DNA of 64,000 bases from an uncultured Thiothrix sp. Its GTDB lineage: Bacteria; Pseudomonadota; Gammaproteobacteria; Poriferisulfidales; GCA-002705445. Positions 35,867-45,002 of the stretch are shown in pieces (the first letter of the stretch is position 1; every line of letters starts with the position of its first letter). The position numbers were made by a program, and so were the translations under genes. The notes under the pieces are model-generated. The model saw only the letters and a list, made by a program, of their open reading frames with translations, had not been told where the DNA came from and made no database searches. The DNA is taken from contig CACJPG010000003.1 of the NCBI GenBank assembly GCA_902595225.1, forward strand, positions 1 through 64,000. Direction: 5' to 3'.

Positions 35867-37054
35867 ATGATAACAGAAAAAAAATATTCTCTGCTGGTTA
35901 ACTTATTACTTCAGGTAATGTTTGTAGGAATCTTGCTCGGGTTATTCAGAACAGCAATACCAGCGTTATCTGAAAGTATTTTTAACGTCCCAAAAGATTC
36001 TTTTATATTCCTTTCCACATTTATTATTGCGTTCGGTTTAGTGAAAGGCATTGCTAACTATTATGCAGGCACAATGGCAGATAAACATGACAGAAAATAT
36101 GTTCTTATGCTGGGTTGGACTATTGCAATTCCAGTACCACTAATAATTTATTTTGCGGATAACTGGTATTACATCATTCTAGCCACTTTTCTTATCGGAA
36201 TTAATCAGGGCCTTACTTGGTCAGTTACACAAATATCAAGCGTTGACATTACAAAAAGTGAAAGAAGAGGTTTTGCCGTTGGACTTAATGAATTTTCAGG
36301 TTATTTTGGAGTGGCTATAGGAGGAATATTGGTTAGTTACATGACCTCTCTTTTTTCAATAAAAGTTGCTTTATTTTTATTTTCCGCAATCTTTATTTTA
36401 ATTGCCCTCTTGTACTGTTTCTTTCTAATTGAAGATACAAAAAAATATGCAATCTTTCTTAAAAAAGAAAACCCAGAAAATATGTTTTATTATGTGTCTT
36501 GGAAGAATAAGAAACTATTTGCATATTCACAGGCAGGACATGTCGAAAAATTTGTTGACACATGTATATGGATTTTTTTCCCAGTTTATTTATTTAATAA
36601 TGGAATAACATTAATTGATATTAGCTTGATAGTTGGCACATATGCATTCACTTGGGGTGTTCTTCAAATTTTTTCAGGTCTCTACTCCGATTTTGTGGGA
36701 AGAAATTTATTAATTATTTCTGGAATGCTAATTTGTGCAATATTTTTACCAGTTTGCTTATTGAGTCTAGATGTGAGTTGGTGGTTAATTTGCAGTTTCT
36801 TTTTGGGATTAGGCATGGCTCTTTTGTATCCCTCAATTAGTTCAGCAGTTAATGATAATTGCGAAGATAGTTGGCGAGCATCAGGAATAGGGATATACAG
36901 ATTTTGGCGTGATACAGGTTATGCAACTGGAGCTTTGGGACTAGGGATTGTTACAAGTTTAGTAAATATTGAAGCAGGTTTTGTATTTGTTTCAATCAGT
37001 ATATTATTATCAACATCAATATTAATTTTAACAATAAAAAAATATGGCAGATAA
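35867..37054 (+). CDS. MFS transporter
   Basis: This encodes 395 residues with twelve predicted transmembrane helices in two halves. The cytoplasmic loop signature GTMADKHDRKYVL between helices 2 and 3 and its counterpart SGLYSDFVGRNLL in the second half are typical of major facilitator proteins. The substrate is unknown; general resemblance is to drug/organic efflux permeases. The end overlaps the DUF2237 gene by 11 nt, so the two may be one operon. Confidence 0.9.
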   Translation: MITEKKYSLLVNLLLQVMFVGILLGLFRTAIPALSESIFNVPKDSFIFLSTFIIAFGLVKGIANYYAGTMADKHDRKYVLMLGWTIAIPVPLIIYFADNWYYIILATFLIGINQGLTWSVTQISSVDITKSERRGFAVGLNEFSGYFGVAIGGILVSYMTSLFSIKVALFLFSAIFILIALLYCFFLIEDTKKYAIFLKKENPENMFYYVSWKNKKLFAYSQAGHVEKFVDTCIWIFFPVYLFNNGITLIDISLIVGTYAFTWGVLQIFSGLYSDFVGRNLLIISGMLICAIFLPVCLLSLDVSWWLICSFFLGLGMALLYPSISSAVNDNCEDSWRASGIGIYRFWRDTGYATGALGLGIVTSLVNIEAGFVFVSISILLSTSILILTIKKYGR

Positions 37055-37421
37055 CTTTAATACAAATATATTTGGTGAGGAAATTGAGACCTGCAGCAAA
37101 GAAACAATGACAGGTTACTTGAGAAATGGATCTTGTGAAACTATAAAAGATGATATTGGTAGTCACACAGTTTGCGCAATAGTGACAGACAAGTTTCTAG
37201 AGTATTCCAGAAATAAAGGAAATGATTTAATCACACCGAGACCCGAGCTAGCTTTTCCTGGCTTAAAAGATGGTGATAAATGGTGTGTTTGTGCAATGCG
37301 ATGGCTTGAGGCTTTAGAGGATGATGTTGCGCCGCCAATTCTTTCAAAAAGTACAAACAAACTTGCTTTAGAAGTTATAGATATAGAAATTCTCAAAAAA
37401 TATTCTATAGATTTAATTTAA
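37044..37421 (+). CDS. DUF2237 family protein
   Basis: This encodes 125 residues. MTGYLRNGSCETIKDDIGSHTVCAIVTDKFLEYSRNKGNDLITPRPE and FPGLKDGDKWCVCAMRWLEA are the highly conserved DUF2237 segments, containing four cysteines and paired acidic residues. The family is common in proteobacteria and cyanobacteria but its function is unknown. It overlaps the MFS gene and ends 4 bp before the opposite-strand tRNA-Phe. Confidence 0.9.
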   Translation: MADNFNTNIFGEEIETCSKETMTGYLRNGSCETIKDDIGSHTVCAIVTDKFLEYSRNKGNDLITPRPELAFPGLKDGDKWCVCAMRWLEALEDDVAPPILSKSTNKLALEVIDIEILKKYSIDLI

Positions 37422-37425
37422 AAAT

Positions 37426-37501
37426 TGGTGGCTTGGGGCAGAATTGAACTGCCGACACGAGGATTTTCAGTCCACTGCTCTACCAACTGAGCTACCAAGC
37501 C
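37426..37501 (-). tRNA. tRNA-Phe (GAA)
   Basis: A complete cloverleaf is encoded with the 3' CCA in the gene. The acceptor stem GGCTTGG pairs with CCAAGCC, the D-arm is TAGCTCAGTTGGTAGAGC, the anticodon loop is CTGAAAA and the T-arm contains GTTCAAT. The anticodon stem reads GTGGA/TCCTC, leaving one U-U opposition at positions 28-42, while all other pairs are intact. Confidence 0.97.
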
Positions 37502-37559
37502 AAAAAATTTCGAAAAAGTGAGTATACACGAATGTTTAAAATGATGAAGGTTAAGTTTG

Positions 37560-37593
37560 TTGCGTTAAGTATACGCAATGAAATTTGCGCAAA
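37560..37593 (+). promoter_or_regulatory. paired palindromes upstream of the rhodopsin promoter
   Basis: TTGCGT (37560-37565)/ACGCAA (37573-37578) form a 6-bp inverted repeat with a 7-bp centre. A perfect 10-bp palindrome TTTGCGCAAA lies at 37584-37593, ending one base before the -35 box. The arrangement looks like two adjacent operator sites for one or two regulators. Confidence 0.5.
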
Positions 37594-37594
37594 A

Positions 37595-37623
37595 TTTACA
37601 CTATATTAGATTATCATTATACT
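37595..37623 (+). promoter_or_regulatory. sigma-70 promoter of the rhodopsin gene
   Basis: TTTACA (37595-37600) and TATACT (37618-37623) are separated by 17 bp and differ from consensus by one base each. Transcription would start near 37630, giving a leader of about 168 nt. That leader (to 37797) holds no gene. I see no strong hairpin in it. Confidence 0.6.
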
Positions 37624-37797
37624 TTAATTATAAATTTCTTTAATATCAAAAAAAAATATCAATTTAATCAATGTCTTGTAGACTCATATTTGCACAAATT
37701 TTGTCCAGAATTAAGGGTTTATTTTTTACCTGAAATGAATAGAATATCTACTGTAGTTAAAAAAAATATATTTATAATAACTCGAGGAAAAAACGAT

Positions 37798-38577
37798 ATG
37801 ATTAAATTATTAGATTTTAGCAAAAAACTTTTTGCATCACTTCTAGTGGTAATCTCCTTGCCAACAATAGCGCTAGCAGGTGGCCACGGTGGTGGTCTTA
37901 ATCCTGAAGACCCGGTCGCAGTTACTTTCTGGATAATTTCTATTGCAATGGTTGCATCAACTGTATTCTTTCTTATTGAACGTGATAGAGTTAGTGCCAA
38001 ATGGAAAACATCATTAACTGTAGTAGGCTTAGTAACATTAATAGCTGCGGTTCATTACTTCTACATGAGAGAAGTTTGGGCAAGTGGAGGTGGATCTCCA
38101 ACTGTACTTAGATACATTGACTGGTTATTAACAGTACCTTTACAAATGATTGAATTCTACTTAATACTAGCAGCTGTTACAGCTGTATCTGCTGGTATTT
38201 TCTGGAGATTGTTAATCGGTACTTTAGTAATGCTTATCGGTGGATTCGCTGGTGAAGCAGGAATGATGTCAGCAATGACTGGTTTCATTATAGGAATGAT
38301 TGGTTGGTTATACATTCTGTATGAAATCTTTGCTGGTGAAGCAAGTAAAGCAAATGCTGCAAGCGGAAGTGCGGCGTGTCAAACTGCGTTTGGCGCAATG
38401 CGTTTAATTGTTACTATAGGTTGGGCTATTTACCCTCTAGGATATTTCTTAGGATATCTTACTGCTGGTGGTTCAGACCCAGCAACTGTTAACATCGTTT
38501 ACAACTTAGCTGACTTTGTAAACAAAATCGCATTTGGTGTGATTATTTGGGCAGCTGCTGTTAACGAATCTGCTTAA
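37798..38577 (+). CDS. blue-tuned proton-pumping proteorhodopsin
   Basis: About 259 residues when started at the ATG at 37798, preceded by CGAGG; the open frame extends 71 codons upstream without rhodopsin features. A signal-like N-terminus (to ALA, residue 27) precedes seven helices. D108, T112 and E119 form the DTE proton-pump motif, Q116 is the blue spectral-tuning residue (position 105 of the green type), H86 is the acceptor partner and K243 binds retinal. It pumps protons outward in light. It has its own promoter and terminator. Confidence 0.97.
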   Translation: MIKLLDFSKKLFASLLVVISLPTIALAGGHGGGLNPEDPVAVTFWIISIAMVASTVFFLIERDRVSAKWKTSLTVVGLVTLIAAVHYFYMREVWASGGGSPTVLRYIDWLLTVPLQMIEFYLILAAVTAVSAGIFWRLLIGTLVMLIGGFAGEAGMMSAMTGFIIGMIGWLYILYEIFAGEASKANAASGSAACQTAFGAMRLIVTIGWAIYPLGYFLGYLTAGGSDPATVNIVYNLADFVNKIAFGVIIWAAAVNESA

Positions 38578-38599
38578 AGCAGTAAAACGTTATATAATT

Positions 38600-38631
38600 A
38601 AAGGCTCGCTGTAAAAAGTGAGCCTTTTTTT
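38600..38631 (+). terminator. Rho-independent terminator after the rhodopsin gene
   Basis: GGCTCGCT and AGTGAGCC form an 8-bp stem with one G-U pair around a short A-rich loop, followed by seven T residues. This is a strong intrinsic terminator and lies before crtI, so carotenoid genes depend on read-through or a separate start. Confidence 0.88.
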
Positions 38632-38646
38632 ATTCTCAGGATTTAT

Positions 38647-40119
38647 ATGAAAAAAATTGTAGTAGTAGGTTCTGGTTTCGGTGGTCTCTCAATAGCATCG
38701 AAATTAAAAGCAAAAAAATTTGATGTTACCCTTATCGAAAAGCACAAAGATTTAGGGGGGAGAGCACGTACCTTTGTTCACAATGATTTTAAATATGATG
38801 CTGGCCCAACTGTAATTACAGCCCCGTATCTAATTGATGAATTATTTTCTGCGCATGGCGAAAAACTTAGCAATTATGTAAATCTTCTTCCTGTGAAGCC
38901 ATGGTATCGTTTCCTTTTTGATAGTGGGGATTATATTGATTATGGTGATAAGCTAATTTCTACCGTTCATGAAATTAAGGCAAAATATGGTAATGATAAG
39001 GCTAAGGCATATCTAAAATTGTTAAAACATAGCAAACAGATATTTAAAAAAGGTTTTATTGAACTATCTGACGAACCTTTTGAATCCATATATAGTATGT
39101 TAAAGCATCTACCAGCATTAATTAAAATTAGGTTTGATCGTTCGGTTTATCAAACAGTAAATAAATATTTAAATAATAAAAACTTAAATGAAGCATTAAG
39201 TATGCATCCTTTATTAGTAGGAGGTAATCCATACTCGACAACATCTATTTATTTATTAATACAGTATTTGGAATGGAAGTGGGGAGTATATTATGCTGAG
39301 GGAGGAACTGGAAGAATTATTGATGGATTAGAGAAATTATTAATTAAAAAAGATGTTAATATTAAGAAAAATACCGAGGCAAAAAAAATAATTCTAAAAA
39401 ATAATAAAGTAGTAGGTATAGACACACCACAAGGCATAATTGATTGTGATATTGTTGTTTGCAACTCAGATCCAACATATACATATAACAATTTATTGGA
39501 TTTTAAGCCAAAAAAAGCGTCTAATAGATTTAATTTAAAACATTCTATGAGTTTATTTGTTTTATATTTTTCGACAACAAAGATATACAAAGACGTAAAA
39601 CACCACACAATAATTTTTAGCAAAAGACACTATGAATTATTGAATGATATATTCAATAAGAAAGTATTTGTTAGTGATCCAAGCCTTTATTTGCATAGAC
39701 CAGGTGCTACAGATCCGTCTATGATACAGAATGGTAATGATACATTTTATGTTTTGGCTCCTGTACCAAATAATTTAAGTAAAATAGATTGGAACGATAA
39801 AGGTAATAAACTTGCAAAAATAATAATCAAAAATCTTCAAGAAAAAATTATGCCAGAATTGACAAAAAATATTTCAGATATGTTCTTTGTAACCCCAGAT
39901 TATTTTGAAAATGAGCTGAATACCTATGCTGGTAGCGGTTTTGGTATACAACCAATATTTACTCAATCTGCATATTTTAGATATGGGAATAAAGCAAAAG
40001 AAGCAGAGGGGTTATATTTTGTTGGAGCAAGTACTCATCCTGGAGCTGGTGTTCCCGGAGTAATATCAACAGCTAAAGTAACCGAGAAATTGATTCTGAA
40101 AGATTATGGGACTAATTGA
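38647..40119 (+). CDS. crtI: phytoene desaturase
   Basis: This FAD-dependent enzyme converts phytoene to lycopene at the membrane. Its 490 residues have the N-terminal dinucleotide fold VVGSGFGGLSIASKL, LGGRARTF after the first beta unit, and the C-terminal signature FVGASTHPGAGVPGVISTAKV. The start overlaps nothing; its end overlaps crtB by 14 nt. Together with crtB, crtY and blh it makes retinal for the rhodopsin. The cluster is visibly more AT-rich than the rhodopsin gene. Confidence 0.97.
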   Translation: MKKIVVVGSGFGGLSIASKLKAKKFDVTLIEKHKDLGGRARTFVHNDFKYDAGPTVITAPYLIDELFSAHGEKLSNYVNLLPVKPWYRFLFDSGDYIDYGDKLISTVHEIKAKYGNDKAKAYLKLLKHSKQIFKKGFIELSDEPFESIYSMLKHLPALIKIRFDRSVYQTVNKYLNNKNLNEALSMHPLLVGGNPYSTTSIYLLIQYLEWKWGVYYAEGGTGRIIDGLEKLLIKKDVNIKKNTEAKKIILKNNKVVGIDTPQGIIDCDIVVCNSDPTYTYNNLLDFKPKKASNRFNLKHSMSLFVLYFSTTKIYKDVKHHTIIFSKRHYELLNDIFNKKVFVSDPSLYLHRPGATDPSMIQNGNDTFYVLAPVPNNLSKIDWNDKGNKLAKIIIKNLQEKIMPELTKNISDMFFVTPDYFENELNTYAGSGFGIQPIFTQSAYFRYGNKAKEAEGLYFVGASTHPGAGVPGVISTAKVTEKLILKDYGTN

Positions 40120-40957
40120 TAATAACGAAATAATTTATAAGAGTAGTAAATCATTCTTTTGGGCAAGCAAATTTTTATCAGAGGAGATAGTTCAGAGAGT
40201 AATAAATATATATTCATTTTGCAGAATTCACGATGATTTAGTTGATGAGAATATTCAGGCTGCAGATAAAAAAGAGATGGAGCTATTAGAGCAAAAAATA
40301 AAATCTTATGGAATATCTGGAGATGTTATTTCAGAACTTATAAAAGGAATTAATTCAGATATCAATTTTCAAAGATATAAAAATAATGCTGCTTTGATTA
40401 AATACTGTTATAGAGTTGCTGGAATTGTAGGGTTGATGATGATTAAAGCATTGAAAATTAAAAATATCGAGGCAAGTTATTATGCAATCGATCTTGGTAT
40501 TGCGATGCAATTAACAAATATATCAAGAGATATTATGGAAGATTTTAATAAAAAAAGAATTTATTTGCCGGAAGATTCTGGAATCACTAATGATATTTTA
40601 GATAATCTAAACGAGGTAAACAATATGAAAATTTGCAATGAAGTTAATAAAATTCTTATTAAATCTGATATTTATTATAAAAGTTCACTTAATGGATTTA
40701 GATATATACCTATTAAGTCAAGATTTTCAATTTTAGTTGCCCTACGGATTTATGAAGCAATAGGAAAAAAAATTAAGAGAACAGGAGCAAGATTTCTAAA
40801 AGAAAATATATATATAAATAATTATGAAAAATTCTATATAGTTCTTAAAACTATTATCGAGTTCATAATTTTTTTCATTTTCCCATTACACAGGAAAAAA
40901 CATAATCCTTACTTACATGAGCATTTACAGGGGATGATAAATGTTAATAAATTATGA
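40106..40957 (+). CDS. crtB: phytoene synthase
   Basis: This condenses two GGPP molecules to phytoene. Its 283 residues contain the first Asp-rich motif RIHDDLVDE (about 36-44) and the second, NISRDIMEDFNKKRIYLP, which bind diphosphate through magnesium. The start lies inside the end of crtI and the end overlaps crtY by 17 nt, implying tight translational coupling. GGPP synthase (crtE) is not in the window. Confidence 0.96.
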   Translation: MGLIDNNEIIYKSSKSFFWASKFLSEEIVQRVINIYSFCRIHDDLVDENIQAADKKEMELLEQKIKSYGISGDVISELIKGINSDINFQRYKNNAALIKYCYRVAGIVGLMMIKALKIKNIEASYYAIDLGIAMQLTNISRDIMEDFNKKRIYLPEDSGITNDILDNLNEVNNMKICNEVNKILIKSDIYYKSSLNGFRYIPIKSRFSILVALRIYEAIGKKIKRTGARFLKENIYINNYEKFYIVLKTIIEFIIFFIFPLHRKKHNPYLHEHLQGMINVNKL

Positions 40958-42080
40958 TTATGATTTAATAATTATAGGAGCTGGTTGTGCAGGTCTAAGC
41001 TTAGCTCATAGACTAACTCGAGAAGACTATAAAGTATGTATATTGGAGTTAAGTGATAATATTAATTCAAAAAATAAATTATGGTCTTTTTGGGATACCT
41101 ATGAAACACCATATGAAGATATTATTAAAAAAAAATGGGTAAATTTAATTATAAAAGATAAAAATAAGACTTCAGAAATTAATTGTGATCGTTATAGTTA
41201 CAATTCTATAGATTCTCATGATTTTAATAATTATATTTTTAAAGTTATTCAAAAAAATAAAAATATCGATTTAATTTTATCATCAGAGGTTTTGAATATT
41301 AGAAAAGAGGAAAAAAGTATTAGTGTTACAACAAATAAAAATAAATACATTTGTAAACACGTGTTTGACAGTAGACCGGAGAATATTAAAGTTAGTATGT
41401 GGCAGCAATTTTTTGGCTCTTATATTAAAACCGAACAAGAAATATTTGATGACCAAAAAGCCACTTTCATGGAATTTTCTAAATTAAGAAATAAGTTTCA
41501 TTTTATGTATATATTGCCTTTTTCACCTACTGAAGCTTTGATTGAATCCACCTATTTTTCTAGTAAAAAAGAAAATAATATGTTGGATGCTGAAATTATA
41601 AAAAAATATATGCAGAACAATTTTCCAAATTCAGAATTTAAAATAGTGAAATCTGAGAATGGTTCCATACCCATGGATACCAAAATAAAGGCTGTCTCTC
41701 AAAAATACATTACAAAAATCGGCTCTTATTCCGGTGCCACTAGAGCAAGTACAGGTTACACTTTTATTAATATTCAAAAACAAGTTGATCATATTATAAA
41801 GCTTCTACCAAGAATTCTCATGGGTAAAGGTACACCGAAAAATAATTTCCACTCATATTTATTGAGAAAGATGGATCAGATATTTTTAGATATAGTTGAT
41901 AATGATCCTGATTTTATGAAGGGCGCATTAATAAAATTATTTTCATCAAAAAACCACGATGCGCAAATAAGATTTCTTAGTGATATCCCAAATATTTTTG
42001 ATTTAATAAAAGTTATTATTCTTTTACCTAAAATAAAATTTTTAAAATATTCATTAGGATTTATTAGAAAAAATGATTAA
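40941..42080 (+). CDS. crtY: lycopene beta-cyclase
   Basis: This CrtY-type flavoprotein forms the two beta rings of beta-carotene. Its 379 residues show the N-terminal FAD/NAD fold IIGAGCAGLSLAHRL, KNKLWSFWDTYE, and the C-terminal GATRASTGYTFINIQ typical of CrtY. Overlaps of 17 nt with crtB and 8 nt with blh place it firmly in the cluster. Confidence 0.94.
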   Translation: MLINYDYDLIIIGAGCAGLSLAHRLTREDYKVCILELSDNINSKNKLWSFWDTYETPYEDIIKKKWVNLIIKDKNKTSEINCDRYSYNSIDSHDFNNYIFKVIQKNKNIDLILSSEVLNIRKEEKSISVTTNKNKYICKHVFDSRPENIKVSMWQQFFGSYIKTEQEIFDDQKATFMEFSKLRNKFHFMYILPFSPTEALIESTYFSSKKENNMLDAEIIKKYMQNNFPNSEFKIVKSENGSIPMDTKIKAVSQKYITKIGSYSGATRASTGYTFINIQKQVDHIIKLLPRILMGKGTPKNNFHSYLLRKMDQIFLDIVDNDPDFMKGALIKLFSSKNHDAQIRFLSDIPNIFDLIKVIILLPKIKFLKYSLGFIRKND

Positions 42081-42969
42081 GATTATAGATAAATGGAGAC
42101 AAGGAATTTTTATATTATTAAGTTTTTTGTGCTTTGCAATATTTTTTCTTACAAGTTTAAACATAAATACCCAAATTCAAAGCTATATGCTTTTCTTTTT
42201 AGTTTCACTAATAGGTATTCCACATGGATTTTTTGATTTCTCAATTGGAAAGAATATTTTTCAAAGATTTAGAAAATTATGGTTACTTTATTTTGTATCA
42301 ATTTATATCTTAATAACATTTTTCTATTTTAGCATTTGGGTATATTTACCAGGGATTGCTTTAATTTCTTTTCTTTTAATTGCATCATATCATTTTGGTT
42401 ATGAGGAGTTTAATTATTTAGGAAAAAATAAGCATTCTTTTATAAATTTAAGCATTTTTATTAAAGGGCTTATAATTGTTTTTACACCAGTTTTATTTCA
42501 TTACGAACAAGTAAGCCGCTTATTTTCTATTTTAGTAGGATATGATTTAACAAAATTTGAATTTACAGATTTTCAGAAAAATACTTTTATTGCTCTTTCA
42601 ATTTTTCACGTACTTTTTGAAAAAGCTAGAGATATATTCTATAAAATTGAATGCCTAATATATTTAGTAAACTTTATTTTTTTACCGCCGCTAATTTCAT
42701 TTATATTGTATTTTTGTTTTTCGCACTCAATCAAACATTTTTTAGAATCCATTTATATTTCGAAAAACGTCCCTGATAATTTTTCAGTGAAAAATTTCTT
42801 AGTATTAATTATTTCTTGCTCGATAATTATCTCATTCATTTCTGTTGTTTTTATTTCAAAATATCAAGATATCTCATTAAGCATATCTATAATTAAATTT
42901 ATATTCATTTCATTAGCTTGTTTAACTCTTCCCCACATGATTTTCAACATGATCCCAAACAGAAAATAG
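42073..42969 (+). CDS. blh: beta-carotene 15,15'-dioxygenase (Blh)
   Basis: This integral membrane enzyme cleaves beta-carotene into two retinal molecules. Its 298 residues have about eight hydrophobic helices and the conserved His sites IPHGFFDF, YHFGYEEF, HVLFE and HSIKHFLES, which bind iron. It ends the crt cluster, converging on yggX with a 6-bp gap and no obvious terminator. Confidence 0.95.
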   Translation: MIKIIDKWRQGIFILLSFLCFAIFFLTSLNINTQIQSYMLFFLVSLIGIPHGFFDFSIGKNIFQRFRKLWLLYFVSIYILITFFYFSIWVYLPGIALISFLLIASYHFGYEEFNYLGKNKHSFINLSIFIKGLIIVFTPVLFHYEQVSRLFSILVGYDLTKFEFTDFQKNTFIALSIFHVLFEKARDIFYKIECLIYLVNFIFLPPLISFILYFCFSHSIKHFLESIYISKNVPDNFSVKNFLVLIISCSIIISFISVVFISKYQDISLSISIIKFIFISLACLTLPHMIFNMIPNRK

Positions 42970-42975
42970 AATATT

Positions 42976-43239
42976 TTATTCAGGTTTATAATCTTTTGGA
43001 ACCTCTGAACCCTCACCAAAAAGAAACTTTTCCATTTCTTCTTCAAGAAAGCTTCTTGCTTTTGGTTCAATTGGGGTTAACCTGTACTCGTTGATTAACA
43101 TTGTCATATGTTTTAGCCATAAGCTCCAAGCTTCCTTAGAGATGTTATCAAAAATTCTTTTTCCAATTTCTCCAGGATATGTAGGTCTTTCAAGACCTTC
43201 AAGTTCTTTCTTTAATTTTGAGCAGTGTATCATTCTCAT
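42976..43239 (-). CDS. yggX: YggX iron-trafficking protein
   Basis: About 87 residues from one of three clustered Met codons (43245, 43239, 43233), with GAGGAA just upstream; 43239 has the best spacing. [13 protein letters not shown] (with the single functional Cys), [18 protein letters not shown] and the [11 protein letters not shown] end are YggX signatures. It protects Fe-S enzymes from oxidative damage. It overlaps the end of mutY, itself an Fe-S enzyme, by about 40 nt. Confidence 0.95.
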   Translation of the reverse strand: MRMIHCSKLKKELEGLERPTYPGEIGKRIFDNISKEAWSLWLKHMTMLINEYRLTPIEPKARSFLEEEMEKFLFGEGSEVPKDYKPE

Positions 43240-44281
43240 TTTCATATTCCTCAGCAAGTTTTTGAATGACTTCAAATATTGGTTTTGAAGTAGCGATATT
43301 ATCATAAATATTTTTCCAAGAAAATTCGTCATAATTTGAAAATTTTTCGACATTGACAAAGTAAATATTTATTTTAAATTTCAGATGTGTTAATTGATGA
43401 TTGAATTTTTCAAGACATTGCGCATCTTTTGAAATTTTAGAATTTTTCAAAAATTCTCTAATTCCTTTTCTATTACGAAACTCTATAGGCATCCAAAGAT
43501 TTGCCCAAATACCATTGTTGGGATTTTTTTTCATTAAAATAAAATTTTTATTTTTAATAACTATTAAATAATATAATTCTTTTTCTTTCTTCTTAATTTT
43601 TTTCCCTCTAATTGGTATTACATTTATTAAATTATACTTATGTGATTTACACTTTAATCTAACAGGACACTCATCACATTTTGGGTCTTTTTTGGTACAA
43701 ATCGTTGCGCCTAAATCCATAATTGCTTGTGTGTATATGTCATTATTATTTTTGGGTACTAAATTTTCAGAAAACTGCCAAAGTTTCTTATCACTTGTAT
43801 TATTATCATGGATAGCAAAAAATCTTTTAACTACTCTTTTTACGTTTCCATCAAGAATAGGATATTTTTTTTTAAAGGCAATAGACATTATCGCTCCAGC
43901 CGTTGATCTTCCAATACCAGGTAATTGAACCATTTCTTCATAATTTTCAGGAAATATAGAATTATGTTTTTCTTTAATAATTTTTGACGTTTTATGTATA
44001 TATTCTGCTCTTCTGTAATAACCGAGACCCGTCCATATTTTCAAAATGTCATCAAGGTCAGATTTAGAAAGATCCTTTAAGGTTGGATATTTTTCCATAA
44101 ATCTCTCAAAGTATGGTAATGCTGTTTTAACTTGGGTTTGTTGTAACATTATTTCTGAAATCCAAACCCTATATGGACTTATATTCTTTTGCCATGGAAG
44201 GTCATGTCTTCCAAAATTTTTTTGCCATGAAATTAAATTTTTAGAAAAATAATCATAAATCTTACTTTCGTTCCCACTCAC
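43199..44281 (-). CDS. mutY: adenine DNA glycosylase MutY
   Basis: About 360 residues from a GTG at 44281 overlapping the moaC end; an ATG at 44308 would add nine residues. [24 protein letters not shown], the helix-hairpin-helix [12 protein letters not shown] and catalytic Asp in LDGNVKRV are present. The [4Fe-4S] ligands follow C-x6-C-x2-C-x5-C near residue 195. A C-terminal MutT-like domain recognises 8-oxoG. MutY removes A opposite 8-oxoG. Confidence 0.96.
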   Translation of the reverse strand: MSGNESKIYDYFSKNLISWQKNFGRHDLPWQKNISPYRVWISEIMLQQTQVKTALPYFERFMEKYPTLKDLSKSDLDDILKIWTGLGYYRRAEYIHKTSKIIKEKHNSIFPENYEEMVQLPGIGRSTAGAIMSIAFKKKYPILDGNVKRVVKRFFAIHDNNTSDKKLWQFSENLVPKNNNDIYTQAIMDLGATICTKKDPKCDECPVRLKCKSHKYNLINVIPIRGKKIKKKEKELYYLIVIKNKNFILMKKNPNNGIWANLWMPIEFRNRKGIREFLKNSKISKDAQCLEKFNHQLTHLKFKINIYFVNVEKFSNYDEFSWKNIYDNIATSKPIFEVIQKLAEEYENENDTLLKIKERT

Positions 44282-44741
44282 CCGATGCACCACCCTTTTT
44301 GAGTTCAAGTTTTATATCAGAAATTATCATACCTCGATCTACTGATTTACACATATCATATATCGTTAGTAGGCTTATTTGTACTGAGGTAAGAGCTTCC
44401 ATCTCTACTCCGGTTCGACCACAACACGAAACTGTAGCAAAACACTCAATGTATTTTTTTGGCGTATTCACTTCAAAATCAATGTTAACTGAAGATAATT
44501 CAATATTGTGACATAAAGGAATTAAATCTGGCGTTTTCTTTGATGCAGTAATGCCAGCTATTCTTGCGATACCTAATACATCACCTTTTTTATGAGTACC
44601 ATCTCTCACCATTTCAATGGATGCATTTGACATATAAATTTTACCGCTGGCTACAGCCATTCTCTCTGTGATATCCTTATCGTAAATATCAACCATTTGT
44701 GCATCACCAGATTTTGTAAAATGCGTAAAACTCTTCTTCAT
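44262..44741 (-). CDS. moaC: molybdenum cofactor biosynthesis protein MoaC
   Basis: About 159 residues from the Met at 44741 with GAGGG four bases upstream. MVDIYDKDITERMAVASG, LIPLCHNIELSSVNID, GVEMEALTSVQISLLTIYDMCK and DRGMIISDIKL are the MoaC signatures. It forms cyclic pyranopterin monophosphate with MoaA, which is not in the window. It is divergent from moaD, 26 bp apart. Confidence 0.96.
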   Translation of the reverse strand: MKKSFTHFTKSGDAQMVDIYDKDITERMAVASGKIYMSNASIEMVRDGTHKKGDVLGIARIAGITASKKTPDLIPLCHNIELSSVNIDFEVNTPKKYIECFATVSCCGRTGVEMEALTSVQISLLTIYDMCKSVDRGMIISDIKLELKKGGASGEWERK

Positions 44742-44767
44742 AATCCCTCTTTGATAGTGTAACAAAT

Positions 44768-45001
44768 ATGAAAATAAAAGTAATTTACTTAGCTAGACTT
44801 TCTGAAGATTTGGGTAAAAAAGAGGAGATTCTTGAACTACCTGACTCTGGATTGACTATAAAAGATATATTTTTAAAATTAAATCTAGATAAATTTGAGT
44901 ATAAAATTTTTACTGCAAGTAATTTTGAGCACACCAATTTTGAATATGTGTTGAAAGAAAACGATGAAATCGCTTTTTTCCCAACAATCACAGGTGGATA
45001 A
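44768..45001 (+). CDS. moaD: molybdopterin synthase small subunit MoaD
   Basis: This encodes 77 residues of a ubiquitin-like sulfur carrier that ends in the required Gly-Gly (ITGG). IKVIYLARLSEDLGKKEEILEL and NDEIAFFPTITGG match MoaD. The thiocarboxylated tail donates sulfur to molybdopterin. The usual downstream moaE is missing; the neighbour is the convergent Deg protease gene one base away. Confidence 0.92.
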   Translation: MKIKVIYLARLSEDLGKKEEILELPDSGLTIKDIFLKLNLDKFEYKIFTASNFEHTNFEYVLKENDEIAFFPTITGG

Positions 45002-45002
45002 C

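Noticed and set aside
36633..36650. TTGGCAC resembling a sigma-54 -24 box
   Set aside because: It lies inside the MFS gene and no GC occurs ten bases after the GG.
37585..37797. N-terminal extension of the rhodopsin frame by 71 codons
   Set aside because: It has no ribosome site, crosses the likely promoter, and lacks rhodopsin features. The ATG at 37798 gives a normal signal-like N-terminus.
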